Below, in pieces: positions 11,563 through 24,569 of a stretch of DNA of 64,000 bases. Source of the stretch: Salvia splendens (Eukaryota; Streptophyta; Magnoliopsida; Lamiales; Lamiaceae). Below the pieces are notes generated by a model. It saw nothing but the letters and a program-made list of their open reading frames with translations. It had not been told where the DNA came from and ran no database searches. The DNA is taken from assembly GCF_004379255.2 (NCBI RefSeq), contig NC_056052.1, forward strand, positions 7,750,001-7,814,000, written 5' to 3'. Numbering within the stretch: position 1 is the stretch's first letter; every line of letters starts with the position of its first letter. Position numbers and translations under genes: made by a program.

Positions 11563-13184
11563 AACTCGACCCCTAGATTGATCATTGTCCACACAGATTA
11601 AGCATCCTAAACCATTAAATTTAATTGAATTAAATTGCAAATTAATTTTGTTATTGGTTATATATTATTCTATAGCAATAAAAAAGTGATGATATAAAAA
11701 TTTTATGACAAAATTTCAAACTTAATTCAAAAATAATTATAAAATATTTAATAAAAAAATTTTCTTATATTTTCCTAAATTGTTGCATGATACTATTCCG
11801 ATTCTTTGTCCTACATTAAGTGTCACATTTAGTGTGGGCGCGTGTTTTAAGAAATGTAAAGAAAAGTGGGTTGATAAGTTAGTGGATCATGGGTCCACTT
11901 ATATATATTAGTTTTATAATAAAATGTGAATAGAATTGTTTGGTGGAATGTGAGGTCTACTTACCATGTATAATAAATTCATTAATATTTATAATTTGAT
12001 TTTCAATGTAAAATTTCTAAAAAGTTCAATTGTTTATGGTGATGTTCAGTTATTATACAAAATATTTGTGAAATATAGTACAGCATGAGTTAAAATGAAG
12101 TTTACCTATGATTAAATTAGTCAAATTGATAAGCTAATTAAGATGGATGATCATGAGATACAATGTAATTTTAACACATATAGACGAGACGATATATTGT
12201 CACATGTCGAGTTTTTAAGAAAAAGACAATCGAATAAGAGATAAAAAAATATGTCCTTTAGACCATCTCCAAGGATACACTAAAACCTAAAATGAGATAG
12301 GTAATTAGCTCCAATAGTACTAAAAAACAAATCTCATTTTTTTGTTTTTGAGAAAAAAATACATATCTTTAGGTTTACACTAAACTCAAACCTAAAAGTT
12401 TTTCAAATTTTGTGAGTAAAAAGGTCATAATATAGATAATATTCTTTTAAGTTTGGATTTAGTGTAAATAGTTGGAGTAAAATCATATTTGATATGATAT
12501 TTACACTAAAATGAGTTTGAGTTTAGTATAAATGATTGGAGATGCTCTTAGTTACAAATAAATATAACAACGTAACAGTCTTATTTGAAAATCCAACTCA
12601 AATTATTGGAATTCTTCTTTTATTCCCACCCAGCCCCACATACTATAATATAAATGGCCCAACGAAACTTTTTAAACATTTCAATGGTGGTAATTGAGCT
12701 GTTTTTAATTAACTTTTGATTCCAATTGATCAATTTCAGTTAAGTATTTACAAATATATTTTACATTTTCGTATCACATTACTTTTATCATGTAACACAA
12801 AAAATGTAATGAAGAAATACTATTTCCACCAATACTAGTTAGTTAGGTTGAAATGTCATTGCCAAGATTTGGAGTTGAAACAATTATGTTTAGCTTTAAT
12901 TACAGAGAAATATCGATGTTCTAAAATACTAAAATGAGAGCAATTATATCAAGGTAAAACCGTAAAAGACATGACGAGCTTGTGTTAAAAAAGAAGAAGA
13001 AGAAACTAACAATACAAATATTCATTGACAAAAGCTCTAATCTTTCATCTACTCTACTCTAAATTTATTCTCAAGAATTAGGATTTGTCTAATGAAATAC
13101 CTAAACAGCAGGTACAAAGTAAAACCTAACACGACGTGATGCCCGAGATCGAGCCCTCTAAGACGACAAAAATTGCTACAAGCA
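11563..13184. other. Intergenic DNA downstream of the STICHEL-like gene
   Basis: No gene seen except the MITE at 12261-12547. The segment around 11815-11960 resembles decayed Stowaway MITE text ('ctacattaagtgtcacattt', 'gtgggtccac'). The last about 150 bp before 13185 are likely 3' UTR of the STICHEL-like gene. Confidence 0.5.
12261..12547. mobile_element. Harbinger-type MITE (287 bp)
   Basis: Ends GACCATCTCCAAGGATACA and 'aatgattggagatgctc' form imperfect TIRs with TTA target duplications at 12258-12260 and 12548-12550. Internal arms with TTTAGTGTAAA-like motifs are also inverted. No coding capacity. Confidence 0.75.
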
Positions 13185-16100
13185 TTACCTTTGCCTCGGC
13201 CTCGGGGACCTACCGGACATACACCTTCCGCACGAAATGAATTTCAGCAACGTCTGCGGCTTCCTTGCTCTAATCCTCAAACGCGAAAGCTGCAAACAGG
13301 GAAATAGAACGTATATCTCAGAACGTGGACATAATCGATTCCCATAGATTTCAAAGGCCGAAAAATTGATGTAACGGTCCATAGTTCGACAAAATGTTCC
13401 ACGAGAGTGTCGTTCAGCTAGAATGAAACAAGTTGCAAATAGAACTCTACGACAAATATTGCGTAGAAACCACAAGCTACAACAAGGCTTGAATCCGTAC
13501 TTTGACCCGGACGGCCTTACACAACTTTTTGCGAAGATCTTAAATTAAAACGAGTTACGTAATCTAACACTAGCTCATTTGTATCAACAATCTATATGGC
13601 CAACTTCTTCTATAACCACGTCACGCACATATTGTAGCAAACATATCGATTTTCTCAATAATGATTCCGAATTTTACCTTTTGGCGATTCATTTTTGGAG
13701 CGTTCCAACATAGCAATCTCCTCGATCTCGCCTCTAGTCTCCTGCAGAACGAAAAAATATGCAAGTATCAGAAAACAAATGAGAAAAATCAAAAAAATCG
13801 AGGTATACAAAGCCTATTGTAGTTAACTCGATCCATACGATATAGACACTCACAAATTTTCTTGTTCCAGTTTTTCCGCGATTGAAACAGCTTTGCGCTT
13901 CGACCATCCACTGTGTTGAGAACATCCCTCTGCATGCTGAATCACATGAGCAAGGGATACCTTGCTTTTAACAAGGGTAAGACACTGATTTTTCTCACCT
14001 AACACGGTCGATATCTTCTGCGAAGATGTCGCTCCCGCGTTTTCTAAGTTCCGCCCATCAGACTCTAGGTTGGCGTCTCTACGCCTAACACCTCTATACT
14101 CTCTGGGGGAGGGTTCAATTTCGACGATCTCTCTCCTATTGGCTTCAGAAGACGGCATGCCATCCGTCGGCATCCAACCACCGGTGTTTGTGGTCGGGTT
14201 CACATCCAAACGAGGCATATTCTGAGCTGCGGGTAGCAAAATTGGTGCCCAGCTAGTGCTTTTTCTCGACTCGCATCTGATCTCAATCGTCACCGGGCAT
14301 CTGAGAACCGACTCAAATGCTTGCAAGACGTGAAATCTGAATTTCTCCGCCTTGGACTTTGTCATCTGCGAGTTGAACAGTAATTGCACGGTCGGAGCTG
14401 CAGCATAGACATTCTTATTAGTTGGAGAGAAGTGACAAGATAACTTTGGCAACTCTAATCCAAGACTAAAAAACACAATCGAACGAGAAGCAAGTGGCAC
14501 GTTTTTTACCTAGACGTAGCATATGATAACACAAAGATTCAGTGTTTTCGACTCACATGCCTCAATAAGTTATTTCTCAATCTCCAACATAACTCATAAA
14601 AGCAAATTACTTTTGAGAGAAAATAAGCGAACAACATAAATATCTCCGCTCATATTACTTTTTCGTGTGATTTGTTGCAATGTATATCCAACTAACAAGT
14701 GAAGGTTGTGTTAATATTAAAAGCACGAAACAAATGAAGAAAAATAGATACGACACAAAGCAAATTAAGGAGACCTGCGCCATAACTGACAGAGACGAGC
14801 TTCCCTTCCTGATACATGAACTCTCGTATGCTGTTCATTGGGATCTTCTCCAGCACGTCCAACCAAATGGCCTCTAGTTTCTCGTTATAAACTGCTTGTG
14901 CCTGTTGAGAGTTCATCTCGCCTTTATCGTGTTTGTTTCCAACCATGACACTACCCTGCACCTCATCATTGTAATGAACATTTGCAGAACTTCCGGCTTG
15001 AAAACCAGGCATTTCTGCATTGCTTTTTCTTGCTCCGTTTAACACCAAGGGACTGTGATTCATGCTCGTTTCGGCTGAAGAAACAGGCAGCATATACTGT
15101 TGGTCAGGAGCCAGTTGCAGGAGTGCAGCAGTTAACCATGTTATCCTGTCGTTCGATACCCTCAGCTGCTTTTCTGCTTCGGACAATGTTTTCAGTGCTT
15201 GGCGCAGTTTTTCCATATCTTCTTTCGACACTGTAAAGAGAACAGCACGAAAAATCAGTTTAAGACATGAAATCCTGTTGCCGATACAATAAACACGGAT
15301 TAGAGAGAAATTACATTCACGCCTCCGAAAAAACCTCCTTTTAGGCCTTTCTTTTGTGAAGTCATAGCTTCCAGCAAGAATATCGGTTATGACTGTTGCA
15401 AGCTGCGACATCAACGCCAATGGCTCGACACCGGACTCCATGATATCCCTGAGATTCTTCACCGTGTTGACAGTGTCAGCAGATAATGCTAAATCGAGAA
15501 GATCCACCAGTTTCTCATCCGAAACGAGCCCAACCTGCAAAAACAACAACAAAAAGTTAATTTATTCTATGCCTTTGGATACATAGTTTCACATCTGAGA
15601 CAAAAAAATGGCCACGAACGAAGAAACGAACATACCAGTTCTTGAACAAGGGCAACGGATATTCTCTTCCCAATTAAACTCAATTGCTCCAAAGTCATCT
15701 CAGCATCTCTCAGAGATCCATCAGACCTTGTTGCAATGAGCTTGAGGGCTTCCTTATCAATATCTAGATCCTCTTTCGTGGCTATCCACTGCAACGTATA
15801 TATAATATCTGCATCCTTTAACTTTGGGAAAAAGAATTTCTGGCACCTGGATATGATTATATGAGGTAAGGCATCAAGACTCGAGCAAACAAGCACAAAA
15901 ACGACACGCCTAGGGGCTCGATCAATGACCTTCAATATCGTGCTCCAACACTCAGAAGACACGGTATCACACTCATCAAATATGAAAACTCGGTACTGAG
16001 ACTGAAGTTGGGAAGACGAAGAAGTCACATTCCCGAGCAGGCCAATGATACTCTCGAGGTCCATGTTACTGACAGGGCATATTTCCCTCACGTTTCGGCT

Positions 16101-17615
16101 CTTCCCGCTACTTTGTGCTATGCAGGGGTTGCAAAAACCACAAGGCTTTGTATGTTCAGATGCCTGGCAGTTCAATGCTCGGGCAAATATACGAGCACAC
16201 GAAGTTTTACCCGTCCCGTGAGGCCCATAAAAAAGGTATAGCAACCCGACTTTCCTTCTCAAGATAGCATTTGAGAGAGCCTGCACGACCAAGTTCTGTC
16301 CAACCAAATCCCTAAACGTCCTCGGCATGTACTTTTGCGTGAGGTTTTGATGTCTCTCCTTGTTTTGATTCCGATATCTATGCTGCTCACGTGATCTACC
16401 TTCCGATGCAAGGTCTGAATCGGTTTCTTGTTTCAGCAGATTGCCAGCATAAATGCCTAACTCCCCTGAGTAATCATGAAAAAAACCAGCTCGATCAATG
16501 CTTCCACGAGAACCAGAAGGATCGAGCAATAGAGGAAATGCCTCTGCATCCGATCGAGTGGAAGAACTCGATGACATCACATGCATGTTTGGGATATCCA
16601 TCCCTCGAGAATTGGAACCAGCTTTCTTCGACCTTGATTCGGATAAACCACAAGAGAGGCTCCGGCCAGCCATGTCGAGAAACGACTTCCCTCTATGGTG
16701 AATTCTCGACCAATTCCACGGAATGCCACATCCATTTCTCGGATCACCGTTGACATTCTGACCGTAGAGCTGCTGGACTTCTTCCTCACCGTGATATTTC
16801 TGTGAAGCTCGGCCCTCGCCAAACGAATTAGATGCCACTGACATCTCATTCTGCGCCTCACCACCACCACCACCACCATCTCGAACAGCTACAGAAGGCC
16901 GACTTCTCCTGTCACCGCGAAATCTGCGCCTTTTCCCCCTATTCAAACTACTCCTATGTCGAATACTAACACCTGCTTCCTCAGGATACTTATCCGAATG
17001 GAAGACACGTCTTGCATCTCCGCGATTGTGAGATGAAACTGCATCATTGCTCACAGCCGGGACATTCCTCAATTGGTCCGAGAGCGTCATAAGCTTCTTA
17101 TCTTGTCGATGACCTCCTCTCTTCTCCGTGCTCTTCTCCCTCAACTGAGACGAGCCCAACGAAACACGATCACCAACCAAACCCTCCCCCTCTCCTTCAC
17201 ATTCATCATTTCCCACAAGCCTCTCACTCTCCTCTCCTCTCCTAGCCCTCCTCTCTTTACCACCACGGCTGCTCACAGCAGCCGGTGCAGGTGAACTCTC
17301 CGACACCCTCCCACGCTCTATCCCAACGCTACGCCTCCCACTAACCACATCCTCCCCTTCCCCTCGCCTCAAGAGCACATCAAAGGCAGACGAGGACTGC
17401 CACGAGGGCGGGCTCGCGGATGGGTCCCTCAACGACCTCGACCTCTGAAGGACAACGAGGTCCCTCATGAGCGCCCTATCCGCCAAAATGGGGCTGTTCT
17501 TATGCATATGGTTCTTCAAATGAATGCAATTTGTCAAATGAATGTGATTGCGTAGATGATCACTAACATTACCATTCACATCTTTAAGAATCCGATCACG
17601 AACTGCCTTAGTCAT
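13185..17615 (-). CDS. STI-like: STICHEL-like protein (DNA polymerase III gamma/tau-like AAA+), 6 exons
   Basis: Spliced reading: exons 17615-15636, 15534-15321, 15230-14775, 14397-13854, 13741-13678 and 13289-13185. All introns are GT-AG and the phases agree, giving about 1120 aa. The N-terminus (MTKAVRDRILKDVNG, DHLRNHIHLTNCIHLKNHMH, LVVLQRSRSLRDPSASPP) is the plant STI-like signature. A long Ser/Arg/Gly-rich disordered region follows. The clamp-loader AAA+ module starts near residue 430 (YMPRTFRDLVGQ), with Walker A GPHGTGKTSCA at about 463, a zinc-binding Cys cluster (NCQASEHTKPCGFCNPC), Walker B VFIFDECDTVS at about 545, and sensor region SRCQKFFF. Later exons give KEDMEKLRQALKTLSEAEKQ, YGAAPTVQLLFNSQMTKSKA and a basic C-terminus (LSRLRIRARKP). 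Arabidopsis STICHEL controls trichome branching, and the roles of its paralogues are less clear. Acidic Walker B and a conventional lysine in Walker A suggest ATP binding. Confidence 0.92.
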
Positions 17616-18463
17616 GATTCCACCCTCACCAATCTTGATTTACAACAACACAAAATCTTCAAAGTGTATCGCATCACAGATTATAGCAGAATCTATTTTT
17701 AGGCAGAATTTATTTCCCCCCTAAATTACAGCAATCAACACTACCATCTAATAAGCACTTTTGTTTTTTTTCACAATTACATAAATTCAACAATAAAGAG
17801 GTTTAAAAAATTGCCAAAGCCCACATCAATTACACCTCAAGAAACAAACTTTCCCCAAATCCCATATCAATTACATCTCAAAATCCAATCTTTCCCACTC
17901 AGAATTCAAGAATCCACCACCACCAAAAAGAGAATTGCACTTCTGGAATCAAAACAACAAAGCATCAATTTTTATCAGCTTTAAACCCTTAAAAATGTGT
18001 TCTTGGAGGAAGAAATTAAAGAAGAGTTTGACAAAGTTGGAGTTGGCGGCATGTAAATCTTTAATGAGAGAGGAAAAGGGGGAGTTGAGAAGGCCACATT
18101 CACCTGAATCTTGGAGTTAGAGGCAACCGCTTTTTCTAAGCAAGTGACCCGTTACCATCATTATTTGTTTCTCTCTCTCTCTCTCCGCCTCAGATCTCTA
18201 TCGCTAAATCCTCGGTTATGAAGTTCACGAGGGCTCTCTAGAAAACGATGGAACACAGCTCAAATATGTGTAGTTAAATAATTGACAAAAATGTTGGGAT
18301 GGAATAAAACAGAGTAAGAGAAATGTTGTCTGTATTGGGGAGTAACAGTGATGGGCGTCTGCGGAGTGAGATTTGGAGTGTTCAGAGAGAGAGGAGGTGG
18401 AGGTGGAGGTGGAGGTGGAGGTGGGGTAGGGATGGGGTTAACGGCTGCTGACAGCTGATATAA
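17616..18463 (-). promoter_or_regulatory. Upstream region and probable 5' UTR of the STICHEL-like gene
   Basis: Sequence before ATG 17615 is rich in CAACAACA, CTCTCTCTCT (about 18172-18186) and (GGTGGA)n-like motifs (18393-18426). This is typical of plant leaders and core promoters, though no clear TATA box is visible. A short plus-strand open frame at 17935-18120 in this leader has no recognisable domain. Hb3 sits immediately upstream at 18464. Confidence 0.4.
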
Positions 18464-19186
18464 GAGCATCTCCAGTGGGCGGACATCCCACTAGGACATC
18501 CCAAAAACACCTTCTGCCACGTCACTAGAACTTCTCATCCCACTGCCACGTCACTAGGACATCCCCTCCTATGTTCGCCCTTCCCACTAGAACATCCCGC
18601 AATAAAAAAAAATCATACATTTACAAATAAAACAATTTACATTTACGGAAATAAAATTTGACGTCAACCCCTCCGAGTCCAAACCTCATACAACCGAATA
18701 AGGCTTCCCCAAAACGCGGTTGCGGAGCGAAGTAGTCCGCATACAACCGAATATGTGCAGCAATGTGGTCACGGGGTACTTGAGTTCGACGATGGATCGG
18801 CCGAGGTACCGCCGCCTGCTGCCGCCGCTGCAGCAGCCTCTCTATCGCACCTTCAACAGCGACCTCCAACTCATTCTCGCTATCACTTTCACTAGACATT
18901 CTAGATATACTTGAAATTAGAGATGTAGAGAGAGTAACTTGTTAACACAAGTGGTGCGAATGAAATAAAATTCGACGAGCCGTATATATAGAGTTTTAAA
19001 AAAAAAAATTAAAAACGGGACGTCCTACCGGACGTCCGCCCGCCCGTCGCGCCGATGTCCGAGGACACCCGACGTCCTCACGGGACGTCCGTATCCGACC
19101 CTAAACGCCACAATGGCGGACGTCCCGGTCGCCCGTCGCGACGTCCGACCGGATGTCCGACCGGACGTCCGCCATTGGAGATGCTC
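18464..19186 (-). mobile_element. Hb3: non-autonomous Harbinger element (723 bp)
   Basis: Ends GAGCATCTCCAGTGGGCGG and CCGCCATTGGAGATGCTC with TAA target duplications at 18461-18463 and 19187-19189. One end is a GC-rich array of GGACGTCC palindromes (about 19015-19165). It keeps the family-1 TATA and leader (18900-18990) and only the first part of a transposase, so it is an internal-deletion derivative on its way to becoming a MITE. Confidence 0.85.
18621..18899 (-). pseudogene. Transposase N-terminal remnant in Hb3
   Basis: From ATG 18899 the frame reads MSSESDSENELEVAVEGAI, then VPRPIHRRTQVPRDHIAAHI and YADYFAPQPRFGEALFG. This aligns with the N-terminus of the Hb7 transposase (VPRPRPVVHCRAVIDRDHVA, YEDYFAQEPRFNANLF). 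The coding sequence then ends in unrelated 3' element sequence. The HTH and DDE core are missing. Confidence 0.8.
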
Positions 19187-20758
19187 TAACAATAAGCTAG
19201 AAAAAGAGATTACTCTGTTTTTTTACTGCCTTCGAATGAATTGCACTCTGCTCTAATTGCACTTTGTAAGGGATATTAAATGATTCCATGAATTTTTCCT
19301 ATTTGTCGTGGTAGGATTTTGCACATGATTCGAATTTCAATAAGTTACCTAATTAAAACTAAAAAAATTATTCATAAATCGCTCCGCATACGCGATAAAC
19401 CTTTCATACCTTTCATCATCCTACAACTTGATTGAAGTACATCAGAAGCCCGTTGAGCGTTTTTTCACACTGCCACTTGCCTTTGAGCAAACAATACTCT
19501 CCACTTGGCTAAGCCAAGACACATTTGATTTGATGAGCACCGGTCAGTTCTAATTGATGTCATTTGCGAGAGTAGCCGATAATGTAGTTTTTGCGATTGG
19601 TCGTAAATGTGATAGTCGGAGTTTGTCGGCATATATTGTTAAAAATATTTGATTGGTTCAAAACGTTCATGTCATTTGTATGAGGCGAGTCGCACGACCT
19701 ACCTTGTTGTATATGCGCTTTAGCCCTAATCCCATCCAATGCACAACAAGCGTGTTGTACTAGCAAACTGGATAGATTGGGCACTAGCTGTGGGTGCCCT
19801 AATATGATAGCTTAGTTTTTTTGGTTAAGTTTTTTCCGATGGAGATTAATTAACTGATTTCTCACATTAAATGTTGAGTCTAGATATGGAAAAAGCTTAA
19901 TAAATCTATATATGTTATGCTGTTTCAAAAAGATTATTCGTAGAAAATGACGAAAATGGTGTTGATTATGCATATAAAACAAAATTAGGAATTAATATTG
20001 CTTTGCCTGAATTGTTCAAAGTTCTAAAAACATAGCACAATTTTATTTTCTATTGGTATTATTTATATTCAACAAAAATATTTCATTTCATTTTAAAGAT
20101 AGAAAATAGTTGCATTAGCTACATAAAAGTTGAGTTAAATTTAAACTTGTATAAAGACACGTACAATGCATAGTTGAGGTGTCCGATCGCTCAGAAGGAT
20201 ACGATCATGTTGCAGAGGGAGGGGTCTGGTACGAGGCCGACTGGGGTTCAGGAGAGGGGTGGGAAACCCAACTCGAAGAGGGTTCTGACATGGAGAGGGG
20301 TGTGCAAGTGGGAGTTCGGGTTGGACCGCAACGTATATTTGTTTTTAATTTTTTATTTTAAAATTTATAGTATTTAAAACTATTTGTTGTACTAGTGTTA
20401 AGTTCAAAATTAAATTCTTTAATAAAATTAGATATTTAAATTAAGTAATTTTTTATGTATACTTAATGTAATTTAAGAAAGTTAATCCATTTTTGGTATT
20501 TTAATGATAAAATTTTTTTGTCTTATTAATGTCATTTTAGCTATTCATTTTAAGTTTATGTATAACCAAAATTATAAAATAAATAAAAATTCTATAATGA
20601 TAAAAAAATGAAATAAAAATAAAATTATGTTGTGGTATGAGTAATAACATGGGGTTGTAGGAGTGTGATTTGTCGGTTGGCATAGAAATTAAGGGGAATA
20701 AAAATAATATTGTAACATGAAATAAATATGAAGTGGAGTATGATCATGTAGTGTGGAT

Positions 20759-20935
20759 TATGGATAACTGTAAAAATTAAATATCATGATTTCATATTTC
20801 ATACATATATATTCTGCACGGATTTCATATTTCATACATAAATATCATGATTATGGATAACTGTAAAAATTAAATATCATGATTTCATATTTCATACATA
20901 TGTATTCTGCACGGATTTCACAATACACAAACAAA
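20759..20935. repeat. Tandem duplication, unit about 90-95 bp
   Basis: The block beginning 'tatggataactgtaaaaatt' is repeated almost exactly about 92 bp downstream, including 'ttcatatttcatacata' and 'attctgcacggatttca'. There are slightly fewer than two complete copies. Confidence 0.85.
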
Positions 20936-23114
20936 TTATTCGAAACCGAAAAAATGGAGTCGGTCTAAATTTGAAAATGTAATACAAACAATAATAATGG
21001 ATTGTATTTTCGCAAGTTAAGCTAAATCATGAGTATATATATTCCTGTATAGTGATCGTGATTATGTATTAAATCATTAAATGTGTATTTATTGCGGAAG
21101 GTAGTGCAAAAGTCACTAAAAATACAAAAACTAGTTCTTCTAAAACATCACACTATAATATGGAGTATAAATCATGCAAATTTCTGAGGATTGATTTGTT
21201 CTTTCTATAACAGTATCTATTTTCTATTGATTTAGTAATGATTAGTCCTAACCTAGTTATATTTGTTATAAAAGTACGATCAAATCAATTAATTTTGATT
21301 TGATTTGATTTAATTTAATTGATTTACTAAAAGAAGAAAACTATACGAGTAAATATTATTGTACAGTAAATGTCTGATAGTTTGAGCCCAAATTATTTCA
21401 AAATGCGAAAGGAATTATTTTACTATTCTAGAAACTATATTTATCTCTTGATTAAACATTGTTATTGCTTTTTTGAAACTTCTTCTGTTTAAAATACCGT
21501 TGGAACCCCAGGCAGGCAGGCAGGCAGGGCCCACGACTTCTGAAAGGTAAAGAGAATGAACATTTTGTGCCTCAGCAATAATGAATATATAATCATTATG
21601 ACATATCAATAAATATATACACATATTAAAATTACTATTTTCCGTTGTAATTTTGTGCATATACTACGAATCTAAAAAAAAAGTCGATTAATGTATTACT
21701 TTATTCGTGTATCTAGCTATGGTACAATCATTAAATTCAATTATTAATGGCTCTTAAAATAGAGACATGGAGTTTGTTAGGTATTTAAACTTATTTAAAT
21801 ACTATCTGACTCGAAATTTGAAATAAAAATTTCTCTTTAAGGAAAACGGGTCCCTTAATATTAGTGTTATACGTGGTGACTTCACAAAAATGATAAAATT
21901 TTGAAACAACAAAAAGAAATAAATGGAAAATCATTTGCAGCTACACAATTATTGAAATACTATAACTGGTCCCTTTCTTTTGTTTCTAAACTTTGAAATA
22001 GAATGTTTGAAAATTAAATGTAGAAAACACTTGTATTTCTTCCCACTCTAGGAAGAAAAACTGAAGAACAAAATATAGGTGGCTAATAGCTAAATTACCA
22101 AAAACTGAAAAAGAAAAGTTAATTGTCACAGTCGAGAAAAAATAGTTCCTTTGCCTTTTTATGCAGTGATTTGATTCTAATAATGGATTATTACATTGAT
22201 AAGTATTTATTGTAAATAGACTGTTCCTTGTGTGAATTATTTGGTTATTCTTGATTCAATGCAAGTGCACTCTTATGTCAATTGTCAAATCAAATGGTAT
22301 GTCAATTGTTAAATCAAATTCACTCATGGCAATGGAATCGGCAGGTGACAAATTGGTCAGCAAAGTGCATGTCTCATGTTTTTTCAACATGCCCCTTCAA
22401 AATTATACTCATTTCTGAATTTATATACTCCCTCCCCAAATATTACTCAGCTTTCCTTTTTTACTTTGTCTTAATCAAGATGATTTATTACTAAAAATAA
22501 AAACTTCTTTTATCGTTCTCTTACTATACTCTCTCCACTTAATACACAAATTTCATGCTAATTTTTTACTACTAATAGTGCACAATTTTCCTTTTTTTAG
22601 ATATTCTTTATGTTTTACCATTGCTTTACACAATTATTTAACAAAAATAGAGCTATTTTCTACTATATAAACATCAATACTTTACCTTACCAAATGATGC
22701 ATATTTATAAGTGAAAAACAAATTGATCATATCAGTAAAACATACTTAGTATAAAATTGAAAGTAATAAACAAAATCATATATTTATGTGGGTGACTCAG
22801 GTACACGACTACACGAGGGCACTTCAGAATATAGATGTTAAAGGTTCAGTTGATTATTAAATTCAGAATATAAAAATTCATGTATTATTCATACAATGTA
22901 CTAGTATTTTGTTTTCATATCTATTACTACGATTAATTCATATGTACTGAAATTCAATAGAAAACATAAAAATTCATTAGTTTGTGCGTGCCCTAATGTA
23001 TTTTTGTTGTAATTTTTTTGAACTGTAGATTATATTGAATTTTGGTTTGTGGGTTATTAGTTTACTACTGATTTTTTCTTATTTTCGTTAGGACTTAAAT
23101 TAGTTTTTTTTTTG

Positions 23115-23235
23115 TTTGATCATAGGTGTATCGAACCCACCTTAGGCGGAATCTGACTAATCTTGCTCGATCGGATTTGCGGATTAAGGCCGAAAGTCTC
23201 TCAGCGGGTGGCAGGATTTGAGTCCGTGACCTCAA
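23115..23235. repeat. Dispersed repeat also present at about 47195-47280
   Basis: Contains 'gtttgatcataggtgtatcg', 'ttaggcggaatctgactaat', 'gcggattaaggccgaaag' and 'gagtccgtgacctcaag'. A diverged copy lies at 47195-47280 ('tttgatcatcgatgtactg', 'ggcggagtccgactaattc', 'gcgaattaaggctgaaag'). Noncoding. The transposon class is unknown. Confidence 0.6.
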
Positions 23236-23654
23236 GATATATTAGTTACTTTTTGTTGAATGGATTCCCTCATTAGAGAGCATGTTTAGTAAAATGGATA
23301 AACAAATAGGTAAAGATAAATGATTATGTATTTATCTTTTTTCCATAAAAGTTTATTTTCAAATGGAAATGATATTTGGAAAAGTATTATATCTTCTTCA
23401 ATTTTTAAGAGGTTTACACAATTGGTAAAAATGTTGCCTTTTTCAATTTACCTTCTTGTCTCGGTGTTCACTATCTTTAAGAAAAAATATTTACCTTTTT
23501 GATAATTAAATAAAAAAATTTAATTCTCAGTTTACCTTTTTCATCTATTAGGGTAGATAAAGCATGCACTTTTTTCATAACAATGTTTTATTTATAGGAT
23601 AAACGAGTTATTTAAGATTTGAAATTTAAAAATATTTTTCTGAGTGATTACAAC

Positions 23655-24377
23655 GGGGAGTGTTATATTGCTAACCCAATACTTAATGACTAACTACAAT
23701 TAAATAATAGTCATTACATATTCAAATCAAGGGTCTAGATCATCAGCCCTAAAATGTCAATACGATCAACAAAAAACGCCAATAAGGGTATTAAGGTCAA
23801 TTTACAACAAATTAGTTATAACTCACTTTTGAAAAATATCTCATAACTTTAAAACGCATATAACTTTCTCGATTTAAATTATGTTTTCACACAACATATA
23901 TCAAATTAAAGATAGTTTCATAAGAATTCTAATGAGATCTCACTTGCAAATGTTCTGATGTCAAAATTTGGAAAAAGTTTCAAAAATTTTCAATTTTTTC
24001 GTACAATAACAAATTTGAACATATCAAAATTTGGAAATTTTTTTGAAAATTTTCAATTTTTTCGTACAACAACAAATGTCAACATAATAATAAAATAAGT
24101 CAATATAATACATATAGAATGTCAATATAAACAATGTGTTAATATTCTAAAAGCATTGTGTTGACATTCTAAAAGCATTGTGTTGATATTTTCAAAACAC
24201 TATATTGACATTTTCATCCAAAACCCTAATTTAGTAGTTTTTTTATCTTTTTTATTTAATTAATAAAAATGAAAATTACACTTGTCAAATTTTAGACCAA
24301 AAGATTTCTAAAATCATATGATCTTAAATTAGTTGTAGTTAGCAATTAAATGATAAGTTAGCAATTGATCACTCCCC
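23655..24377. mobile_element. MITE with TTACAAC target duplication
   Basis: Ends GGGGAGTGTTATATTGCTAA and (inverted) GGGGAGTGATCAATTGCTAA, continuing into matching ACTAACTACAA / GCTAACTACAA segments, so TIRs are about 50 bp. Flanks share TTACAAC (23648-23654 and 24378-24384), a 7-bp or mismatched 8-bp duplication compatible with hAT or Mutator-like elements. The interior (about 24070-24210) has a degenerate 'attgtgttgacattctaaaa' tandem repeat. Confidence 0.75.
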
Positions 24378-24569
24378 TTACAACGAGTTTTAAAGTATAT
24401 TCCCATACACTCTAAATGAATGTGCCCCTTGATGTTTCGGCCACGATCATAAAAGTTGGATTTTAGATGTTCAACGATATTTTGATTCATTTATGCTTCC
24501 CGAAAGTTATCATTTACTCTTGGTGGGTATCTTAATTGATCACCCGACATCGAAATTGTTTGAAAATTA

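Larger units (their letters stand above)
19190..23654. other. AT-rich intergenic DNA
   Basis: No gene supported over about 4.4 kb. Notable islands are a GC-rich patch at about 20165-20340 open in two plus-strand frames (for example GYDHVAEGGVWYEADWG) but with no family I can name, a (GGCA)n stretch near 21510-21530, a tandem duplication at about 20759-20935, and a dispersed repeat at 23115-23235. The sequence at 22425-22580 resembles a decayed Stowaway MITE ('ctccctccccaaatattact'). Confidence 0.5.

Noticed and set aside
23115..23240. tRNA-like 'ggtgtatcgaaccc' motif
   Set aside because: No cloverleaf could be built around it and the segment is a dispersed repeat with a second copy near 47195.
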